This document shows, one piece after another, positions 31,325 to 38,709 of a stretch of 38,709 bases of DNA. A program made the position numbers and the translations under genes. The notes under the pieces are model-generated. The model saw only the letters and a program-made list of their open reading frames with translations, was not told the DNA's origin and searched no databases. The DNA comes from Fragilaria crotonensis. Its lineage: Eukaryota; Bacillariophyta; Fragilariophyceae; Fragilariales; Fragilariaceae. The DNA is taken from assembly GCA_022925895.1 (NCBI GenBank), contig JAKSYS010000604.1, positions 1 to 38,709 on the forward strand, read 5' to 3'. Within the stretch, counting starts at the first letter, position 1, and every line of letters starts with the position of its first letter.

Positions 31325-32906
31325 TTAAATCCACCCAACACAAGTGCGGCGGTGCCGCGTGTCATAACCTTGAGCAAGCTTTCGAATGCGTTCGAAAACT
31401 TCTCGATTGAGGCCCTTGGTAAGGTAGTCAGCCAACTGGTCAGTGGTTGCAATCTTGAGCACTTCAACATCTCCGTTGCGGACGTGGTGCCAAAGAAGTG
31501 CCATAACCAGGAAGTACTTGGTGCGATTAGTAATGCGTTGCTTGGTAGCGAGCAGCAGAGCACCATTGTTGTCTTCAAAGACTCGGCAGCGAATGGTAGA
31601 CTTGAAGTCAGGTGGCAGAGTCAATTCCTTGCAGATTTCTCAAGAAGATCACGAAGTGGCAACAGAGTCCTCATGCTTGCACTGAGAGCAGAGTACTCAG
31701 ATTCCAATGTGGACAGGGAGATCTCTGTTTGTAGTTGAGACTTCAGAGAATTGGACAACCTCAAGGGTGATGATGTAGCCGGTGCGGGACTTGGCGCTGG
31801 TGTCAGAATGATCAGGGTCACGACCATGGAGGCCAGCAAAGTCAGCATCAACATAACAATCAAGAGAGAGGTCTCCAGTGGGAGTCACAATAGTTCCTTT
31901 GTCAGCAGTGCGGTGCAAGTAGCGGACAATTGTTTTGATTGCCATGGCATGGCTCTTCTTGGGAGAATGATTGAACCTGGCAACTTGACTTACTGCAAAT
32001 GTGATGTCTGGCCTTGTGTTTGTTGACAAGTACAAGAGCATTCCAACAATAGAGCGGTAGTTCCAGAACTCATCCATGGGTTCTCCATCAGGGTCAATCC
32101 CAAGGCATGCTTGCATAGCAGGAGTGTGGTTGGGGTTGCAGTCTTGAAGTCCTGTTGCCTTGATGATCTTCTGGATCAAACCCTTTTGTGTTAGGGTGAC
32201 AGTGTTGGCAACTTCATCCTTGACAAACTTGATTCCAAGAAAATCAGTGAATGTGCCTTCACGAGTGAACTCCAAACCCAAATCAGTAAGATCCTGGAAC
32301 AGTTTGTCAAGATCCTTCTTGTTGGAGTAGGCAATCCCAAGATCATCAACATAGAGAACAATCATGATGGTCTTGCTGTACAAAGGCATGAGTCTGTGGC
32401 ACTCTGCTTCAATCCTTGGAGGAGGAGTGCTTCACGAATGTGTTGATACCAAAGGCGGGGCAACCGAGAGCCGTAGAGGCTCTTAACAAGTCGTAGGCAG
32501 GTCCTTTGGTCACTTGGCTGATCAGACTTGAAGCCTCTTGGCATGTGGATCCAGACTGGGTCAGTTAGGTTAGCTTGAACAAAGGCACTGCTGAAGTCAA
32601 TGGAGCAAGTTTGCCATCCCAATGTTAGGGACAAGACAAGGAACAATCGAACTGAACTCCAAGCAACAACTGGGGCATAGGTTTCAGGTTCTCCTTCTTC
32701 AAGGTCGCCTCGAACACAGTAGCGCGCTTTGTACTTGGTGACTTCTCCATCTGGGGATCGCTTGCGCGAAATACCCAAGTCCCTGGGAGAATCTTGGTCT
32801 TGGCTTCAAGGATACTGACTTCCTTCCAAGTCCCATTCTTCTCAAGGCTTGCCACTTCCTTAGCAGCTGCCTCCATCCACTTGGTCACATGCTCAATGTC
32901 AGCCAT
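31325..32906 (-). pseudogene. Copia pol: reverse transcriptase and RNase H
   Basis: The RT starts at MADIEHVTKWMEAAAKEVAS (32906) and runs through WKEV, KYKARYCVRGD, QTCSIDFSSAFVQANL (motif A, with its Asp) and LRLVKSLYGSRL to IVLYVDDLGIAYSN. The YVDD box sits at 32342-32353. FLGIKF, YRSIVGMLLYLSTNTRPDI and DCYVDADFAGL (RNase H Asp) follow, then CRVFEDNNGALLLATKQR and DQLADYLTKGLNRE near the end at about 31360. At least three frame changes break it: near 32750, near 32390-32420, and between about 31740 and 31625. The domains and catalytic residues are those of a copia RT/RH. Confidence 0.85.
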
Positions 32907-32920
32907 AGCTTGGTCAAAGC

Positions 32921-33660
32921 TCAGAGTGTCAGGATCAGATGCAGCTGCCTTGAAGGCAGTTGGGGAAAGGATGATTCCATTTTCCTCAAAGATCCAAGCA
33001 CTTGGAGAAGCAAAGTATCCATGGCCTTGGTGTTATCGTATCCAAGGCGTTGTGGTGCTGCGCGAATGCGGTTGGACCGGCGCGGAGACGTTGGTGGCGG
33101 AGGCGACTTGACTGGTTGCTCGTCACGTGGTGAGTCAAGGGCGAATGCATTGTCTGGAACAGGACTCTCCCTCGTTTCAGACATTGGGGTCTGCTCCCGA
33201 ACTGGGGAGAAGATTGGCTGATGAACTGGGGAGATCAGGGTAGCTGGGACCTTGCGTGGCGTCTCTTCCTTGGCTTGTGAGCTGGAGTGTGGACGGCGTT
33301 GCAGAGGTGAAGTTCTGATGTCTGGCGTTGGAGGAGACTGGAGAGACCGAGGATCGATAGACTGCTCCTCGTTTGAGACATCATGGGAGTTGGAGGCCTT
33401 GGGTGAGCAATGGAGAGCTTGGCAATGGCTGTGGAACAGTTGGTGTCCTGGGTGGAGCCTCAGCCAAGGGAGGAACTGGGAGTTGTTCAATTGCAACAGC
33501 TTCATCCATGGAGGCAGCAACTCTTGTTTGGTTCTCATTGATGGCTTCTGTAGCAGGAGTCCATTCGCGCTTCCTCTGTAGCATCATTGTCGTCGTCGTC
33601 ATCGAATGGGAACTGATATCTTGAGTCGCCAAACAAACGGGCCCAACGCGTTGTATTAAA
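32921..33660 (-). pseudogene. Copia pol: linker between integrase and reverse transcriptase
   Basis: This is Pro/Ser-rich low-complexity text with SPPPPTSPRRSNRIRAAPQR at about 33070-33120. The R-R-S-x-R-x-R-x-x-P-Q-R-L-G-Y motif is usual just ahead of the copia RT domain. A frame change lies near 33400-33540. Confidence 0.65.
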
Positions 33661-34720
33661 ATCCGGAGGCATCCACATTAGTAGCCACCGTTGCAAACCA
33701 ATCGTCAAACACAATGTGATATTGGGGAGTGATGTACCCTGTCTCTGGATTCAAAACCAAGGGGACTGTGCTTGCATGCTTCTTGGAGAGCCCCATGTTG
33801 ACAGCGGATGGACCGAGGCTTCCAGCGAGGCAGCTTCTTTCCATCTGCAATGGTTTTCTCAAGAGCATACACAGGACATCCCCACACATGCAGATCATGA
33901 TACTTCCTTTGCTCCCATCTGGACTTAGTGAAGACATCACTTGGACAGAGACCTGTTGCCAAATCAGGAACATGGTTGTGGAGAAAGATAGCATGGGAGA
34001 CTGCCATTGGCCAAAGTGTTGCATCAGCCACATCTGGCCAATGTACCGCTGAATGGAGCATCATTGTCCGAGCGATCGACATGATCGTTTGGATTGCCCT
34101 CTCAGCATGGCCATTGTGATGGTGAGCTCCAACTCCAGCAAACTTGACGACTTGCTTCAGAGTTCCAAGGTGCTCAGTGAACTTAGCTGAGGTGAAGCTC
34201 CCACCATTGTCAGAGAGATAGGATTGTGGAATGACTCCACTGTCCCTTGCCATCAACTCAAAGTTCTGCTTGGCCTTCAGAGTCTCATGAGTGTTCAGAT
34301 GCTTCTGAAACTCAACATGCACAAAGTTGGAAGCATGATCAATGAAGAGGCAGCCACCAGCAAACATGTCTGAGTTCAAGCTCCTTCCAGCTGAAGAGAG
34401 CCTTCCCTTTGTTCCACAAATGAAGTGATCAATGGAGACTTGTTGTCCAGGAGCAAGTTGTCTGCCTTGAGAACTCCAGCTCGATCCTTGATAACAGTTG
34501 TGATCTTGGCAGGAGCTGGTCGCTGATGTTGCTTCCCATATTGGCATGCAGCACACTTGGGAGGGTTGACAATTCGGCAAGCAGCAGTATGGAGTGATCG
34601 ATGCGACTCACTCCGACTCAGGACTCCAGTTCGCATGATGAATTGGATCTTGCGAAAGGAAGGTGTCAAGGCGGTGGTGCCACCTTAATAACTCCTTCTC
34701 AGCTTCAGTCAAGTTGAGGT
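33661..34720 (-). pseudogene. Copia pol: integrase
   Basis: The zinc domain is seen as LLRWHHRL (about 34680) and CAACQYGKQHQRPAP (about 34520-34565). It is split by a frame change, so the second His of the HHCC pattern lies in the altered stretch. The catalytic core has Asp in VSIDHF (34428-34430), Asp in YLSDNGGSF and Glu in HHHNGHAERAIQ, with 35 residues between the last two (DD35E). LHVWGCPVYAL near the end is the copia C-terminal motif. The domain joins element DNA to the target. Confidence 0.85.
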
Positions 34721-35281
34721 TGCTCTCATGAACAGTGTTGAGAGTAATGTTGAGAGCTGCAACTGCCTTGGGAGTATCTGAGCTGCGGTGTGCATCAGAG
34801 GTAGGCAAGTTGTTGTCAGGGTTGACTCTTGCAATGAGTTGCCCTCTGGCTTCATCAGAGGTGCCACTCAAGGTCAGTTGATGAGCTTCAATGGTGATGG
34901 TCTCTCCAGGGTAAGCTTGGAGCAAGCTTGTGGTGGATAGGAGCCTGACCTTGATGCAAGACACCAAGTATGCTGGGACCTTGAGCATCCTTAGGTTGCC
35001 CAGAGTATCTTGCATTGCCCACAGAACATGACCTTGGCCTTCAATCCTGAGTCCCTTTGCAATGCCCTGCAGTTGAGTGATAGGGCCAGGGGTGTTGATG
35101 GGTCCAACAAAGTCCTTGCGGTCAGGAGTGATCGAGATGCTTGCACCAGAGTCCCAAATGACGGAAACGTTGAAGCCTTGGGAAGGGATTCGCGGAAGCG
35201 GTCGGTTGACTGGAGAGCCATGCGAAGGATTGTGGAGTAGTTGCCGTTTGGAAACTTAGCCATGTTCACTTGCATTGCCAT
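34721..35281 (-). pseudogene. Copia pol: aspartic protease
   Basis: The minus strand reads VSVIWDSGASISITPDRKDF, with the catalytic D-S-G-A at 35142-35153. It then runs through QLQGIAKGLRIEGQGHVLWA into the frame at 35015-34608 (MQDTLGNLRMLKVPAYLV). The region starting MAMQVNMAKFPNGNYSTILR just upstream is in another frame, so a break lies near 35160-35200. The protease would release gag and pol products. Confidence 0.75.
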
Positions 35282-36403
35282 CTTGCGAGCAGCTTGAAGT
35301 TGCTTGGAGGTCCACTGATGGTTCCCTAGGCCTTGAAGCCAATGGGAGAGACAGGGCGATAGACGCCGTTGGACTTGGGAAGCCTGCGAGCGCGGCGTCG
35401 CTGCTGGCGAAGCGGAGCGTCGAGGTAGGCGTCGTTGACATCGCAGTGGTTGATCCTTGGCCCTTCCTCTTGCGTCGACAAATCCGATGGCGAGCGGGAT
35501 GTGTTACGGAGCTTGGGGCAAGGTTCAGTTGGCCCATGGACGATTGTATCGTTGCAGTGGCGGCAGGTCCAGTGAGTTGATCGCGGAATGGAGCGCTTGG
35601 CGAGTCGACACGCTGAAGGAGAGTCGCCTTGGAGTGAAGGTCGTTCAACTGCACTTGCTGCTGTTGTTCAACCAACGTTGGTGCATTCCTCCGAATGTAG
35701 CGTCCCATGGATCGCAAGTTAATGGGGTACCTGCGATGCAGTCCATGGGAGCGAATACTTCCGGCAGGAACATTCGCGCGTCGTGTGACCTTGCGATTGT
35801 GTTGCTTGAGAGCACGACGATGGCGGCGAGAAGGTAGCTCCTTAGGATCAGGCTCAGGCGATGTTGAGCTGGGCTTAGGACAGTACGACCATGGCCAGTA
35901 AGGCCCAAAGCAATGGAGCAATGAGCGCCTCCTGGTGAGCCTCAAAAATTGCGAGACGTGCGGGCGAACGACCATGACATGCGCTCGAAGGATTGCCATG
36001 ACTTGGCTCCAATCGACGGCGTTAAAATGCGCCATGGCGAGTTGAATAATTTCCAGCGTGGAGGTCCACATAGTTTTGCAAACGGGACTGAAAATATTGC
36101 CATCACGTAGGTGAGCAGTAGAACGAGTACGGGAGGATCCGGGTCACCATGGTGCGCAGGATAAAGCGCGTCAGTCACACGGGGCGACCTCAATTTCCGT
36201 GGTCCACACCGATGGATCGAAGGCAAGGGAGACATTGTTGATTGCAGAACCAACACCTTGAGGGCCCTCAGAGCTCTTCTTGACGCCAGTGTGCGTTGCC
36301 GTTGCGTGGGTAGTGGTCCAACGCTTGCAGCTTGCGCACCAGTTGAAAGCCTTTCCGTTGGCTTGCTTGACTTGAGGTGCTCCAGATGGAGGAGGAGTAG
36401 ACT
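35282..36403 (-). pseudogene. Copia gag-pol connector with a C-x2-C ... H-x4-H motif
   Basis: Just after the zinc knuckle the frame reads FNWCASCKRWTTTHATATH (about 36305-36365), a C-x2-C-x6-H-x4-H pattern that could bind zinc. A basic region follows, with RRHRRALKQHNRKVTRR and LRSMGRYIRRNAPTLVEQ (35645-36071). Near 35330-35440 DVNDAYLDAPLRQQRRRARR and GVYRPVSPIGFKA are readable in a third frame. Which frame is coding changes at least twice, so exact boundaries are uncertain. Confidence 0.55.
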
Positions 36404-37819
36404 TCAGGACTTGACATCCTTTGGTCTTTCATTGCCATTCCCATTCCTGCCCTTGCCCTTGTTGTTCTCTGGGCATTCAGCGCGACCAGTGTCAGGCTTG
36501 TTGCACTTGTGACAGACTCCTTTCTTGGCAAGTCCAGCACCATTGTTGGAGGCCTTGGACTGGATGAGGTTGAGTACCTCAGCTCTGGTGATTGGAGTGC
36601 CATGTTTCCGAATGCAGCTGGTGGAGCCTTGGTCGCGAGTGTGACGTGCAGGTGGCCACTCCTTCCTGTCAAAGAGCGTCCTGTAGGCATCCTCTGCGTG
36701 AGCGCAGATGTCCTTGTAGGTCAGCTTGTTGACTTGCATGTGAAGGTTGGCAGCTTCCTTGTCCTTGAATCAATGTCCAACAAGGCTTGCTCCAACTTCT
36801 GCTTGACAGATCTCAGGAAGCGGAAGTCCTCGTTGCCAGAACCACCAGCCAAAGAAAGATCTTGAGCATGGCCAGAGTGAGGTTGTGGTCATACTGGCCA
36901 GCAGTTGTCAACTCATTTGCATCCTTGCGAAAGTGAGCTGCCAATTGTTCAAGGTTCTCTCCAGAGTACTGACTTGGGAGCCTGGCCTTGATGATGGCCT
37001 TGAGATCTTCAAACCTCTCAATGGAGGTGGACTGGATTGACTTGAGGAACTGGAGCCAAACAACTGGGAAGGAGTCAGAATCATCCAACTTCTCAGTCAC
37101 CTTGTTGCTGAGCTCAGTGGAGAGTGAAGCAAGCAAATAGGTCCCAGCTGCCATGTCGTTGGTCCTGTCATACTTGTCGTAGCGTTGAACTTGAGCTTCC
37201 GCCAACAACTTTGCCGACTGGACCGTGTACCTGGCGTGAGCCTTGATAACGTTAGTCATCTTGGCGTCGTCAGTTGGGTCCCTGAGGTAAGCAATGGAGT
37301 CCATGGTGTCCTTGAGATGATCCCAGACAACATTCTGGAAGCTGATCAAATCATCACTTGGCTTGAAGGAGATCTTGTGCCCAGTTCTCCTGAAGTTGTA
37401 GCCCTTCTGGGCTGCAGAAACATAGACAGGGCGGAGCTGGTTGGGAGAGGTGTGCTCTAGGAGAGCAATGGAGCCATCCAAACCTGTCCAGGTGTGGTTG
37501 GGCTTTCCACCTGTCCAAGCAGACCATTCATCCTTGGTCACCAAAGTGATTCCCAATGGGGGAACAAGAGGCTTGGAGCTTGAAGGAGCTGGGAGCTCCA
37601 CTGGGGCAGTCATTGGGTTGGGAACTCAAGACAGACTCTTCATCAGTAGCAAGAGTCCTGGCTTGAGCGATTGCCTCGGTGAGGCGAACGTCGACAGGAT
37701 CGGAGATCTCGAATCCTTCTGGATTGCCGCGGCCTTCGACAGCAGTCCAGGATTCCAACAACAGGTTCGTCTGGAAGATTCGTCGGGGACGTAGAGCCTT
37801 CAGATGGTGGAACCGACAT
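36404..37819 (-). pseudogene. Copia gag (capsid and nucleocapsid)
   Basis: A likely start is the ATG at 37819 (MSVPPSEGSTSPTNLPDE). After frame changes around 37620-37750 the main capsid frame runs from MTAPVELPAPSSSKP (37613) leftward, helical, with VWLQFLKSIQSTSIERFEDL. The nucleocapsid part at 36739-36404 has CHKCNKPDTGRAEC, a C-x2-C-x9-C zinc knuckle in which the usual His is replaced by Thr. A frame change near 36850 separates the two. Confidence 0.7.
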
Positions 37820-38046
37820 GATGATTGGAGTCTTGGCTTGGAAAGCAGATCTTCAACCACTCAACAGATTGCTGACTGCGTACTCGAGTTGGCAGAGAGC
37901 AATGAATCAGCCTAGTCTTGGGAAGACGTGGGGCTGTCGCAGGATCGCCGGAGGAGACCTGCCTTGACGCGAGCGTAACTTCCAGAAAGGAACTTGAAAC
38001 GAGCTTGCCGGAGAGGAAAGTGCGTTAGAGGGTAAGTCTTATTATT

Positions 38047-38061
38047 GGGCGAAAATAACCA
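38047..38061 (-). other. Candidate primer-binding site of the copia element
   Basis: The minus strand reads TGGTTATTTTCGCCC at the inner edge of the 5' LTR. Its complement ends in CCA (GGGCGAAAATAACCA), as expected for the 3' end of a tRNA primer. The tRNA species was not identified. Confidence 0.5.
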
Positions 38062-38641
38062 GTCGAAGTACACGGCGTGATCAAGGCTGCGTACTAGTTC
38101 GTAGAAATCCGGGTTCGGTCAAACGTAGAGTTATAAATTCTAGTGTTGTTTAACTTATAAGCTTATTTCTAGGTTTCACTTTGAAGGAACCGATTGAATC
38201 TTGCCGATCTACTTTCGCGAAGTTAGAGGGTTGTGGGAGTGAGCATTCAAAGCCTTCATCCCACTGATAAAGGCATTGACATGTCAGCACCAACTCCGCC
38301 TTCACGAGCGAATTGACGAAAGTGACGATCGCAACAACTGTTGCAACATGGCCAGACTTAGCCAACATCATGAAGGACACATGTTGGAAATTAGATAGCA
38401 CATGGAGTGAATTTGCAGTTGAATTGCCCAGGGTAAAGATGGACAAATTGTTGTTGTAGGAAAGGAGGTTATGAGGGCGGAAAGCAGTCCGGGACAACTG
38501 TAGTTTTCGTACTGGCATTTTGCCGTATACAGTTGGCGTGAGAATCTTCGTATCCAAAGCCGGATGGGACTCAGCTGGCGGGGACGAAATTTCAACGTCA
38601 ATAACGGCACAATAACAGCTGTCAGCTGCTGTACCTTGACT
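38061..38641 (-). repeat. 5' LTR of the copia element
   Basis: This 581-bp copy is bounded by AGTCGAAGTAC and GTACCTTGACT, like the copy at 30636-31221. It should carry the element's promoter. It has ACGAGCGAATTGACGAAAG near 38303, where the other LTR has a shorter, different stretch. Confidence 0.85.
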
Positions 38642-38670
38642 CATGGCGGAGGACCCACAAGGTTCGACAG

Positions 38671-38700
38671 TAGTACAGTACTACAGTACTCCGAGTACTC
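38671..38700. repeat. GTAC-rich palindromic tract at the window end
   Basis: TAGTACAGTACTACAGTACT runs into AGTACTCCGAGTACT, a 15-bp palindrome with a single central base. It belongs to the same short family seen near 12119-12134 and 29501-29513. Confidence 0.55.
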
Positions 38701-38709
38701 GCCAATACT

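Larger units (their letters stand above)
30636..38641 (-). mobile_element. Ty1/copia-type LTR retrotransposon, complete but frame-broken
   Basis: Two LTRs flank an internal region that reads, from right to left, gag, a basic connector, aspartic protease, integrase, reverse transcriptase and RNase H. Integrase before RT is the copia order. The whole element is about 8.0 kb. The flanks are CATAG (30631-30635) and CATGG (38642-38646), a probable 5-bp target duplication with one mismatch. The LTRs differ by several substitutions and small indels, so the insertion is not recent. Gag-pol is interrupted by many frame changes and is unlikely to make an intact polyprotein as written. Its organisation resembles the CoDi elements of diatoms, though that subgroup call is from memory. 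Confidence 0.9.

Noticed and set aside
30744-31578. Long minus-strand frames within and beside the left LTR
   Set aside because: Nearly the same frames recur in the other LTR with frame-breaking indels, and none has a recognisable domain, so they are LTR sequence and not a gene.
35275-35837. Plus-strand frames opposite the gag-pol connector
   Set aside because: They are antisense to the copia element and carry no motif; the retroelement explains the sequence.
38047-38061. tRNA-like 3' end GGGCGAAAATAACCA on the plus strand
   Set aside because: No cloverleaf precedes it; its position against the LTR makes it a primer-binding site rather than a tRNA gene.
1-38709. CRISPR array, rRNA, bacterial operon or prophage
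   Set aside because: No evenly spaced identical repeats with unique spacers, no rRNA-like blocks and no Shine-Dalgarno-linked gene strings were seen; introns and LTR elements mark this as eukaryotic.

Overview
The window looks like a nuclear segment from a photosynthetic stramenopile, most likely a diatom. Three things point there: intron-poor genes with short GT-AG introns, a Ty1/copia element whose gag-pol layout resembles the diatom CoDi group, and a dense load of decayed transposons between a few conserved eukaryotic genes. There is no bacterial operon layout, rRNA, CRISPR array or tRNA that I could recognise. The species cannot be fixed by reading alone.

Layout. Positions 1-2812 (minus) hold a frameshifted DDE transposase, cut by the window edge. 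Positions 3650-4530 (minus) and 13560-14820 (plus) carry remnants that look like MULE-type transposases, the second with a SWIM-like zinc motif. Positions 4500-8970 (plus) are a decayed non-LTR retrotransposon with endonuclease, reverse transcriptase and RNase H parts. Further fragments of the same family lie at 16180-17430 and 30120-30630. A Golgi-type glycosyltransferase locus occupies 9254-11944 (minus): a GT17 (MGAT3-like) domain followed by a second GT-A-like domain, probably one two-domain protein of about 896 residues. Its upstream side holds a striking 345-bp nested palindrome (12149-12493) with three TGACGTCA sites, and a G-tract inverted repeat. A degenerate tandem repeat of about 34 bp lies at 15260-15546. 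The main gene is at 19915-27127 (plus). It encodes a protein of about 2,360-2,380 residues with a beta-propeller and alpha-solenoid layout that resembles TTRAY/TWD40-2 of the TSET (TPLATE) membrane-coat complex, followed by a lectin-like region, a charged linker and a second propeller-like region. Convergent to it, 27217-27907 (minus) encodes a small two-exon protein ending in a CaaX prenylation box. Positions 30636-38641 (minus) are a complete but frameshifted LTR retrotransposon with two LTRs of about 585 bp.

How it fits together. The three host genes have no obvious shared pathway, though all would act on or at endomembranes (Golgi glycosylation, coat or vesicle traffic, a lipid-anchored protein). 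The rest is transposon sediment. Nearly every long reading frame, host gene and transposon alike, is broken by one- or two-base changes, several of them in short homopolymers. For the two large host genes this looks more like uncorrected long-read indels than pseudogenisation, so frame-broken genes here should not be called dead without read support.
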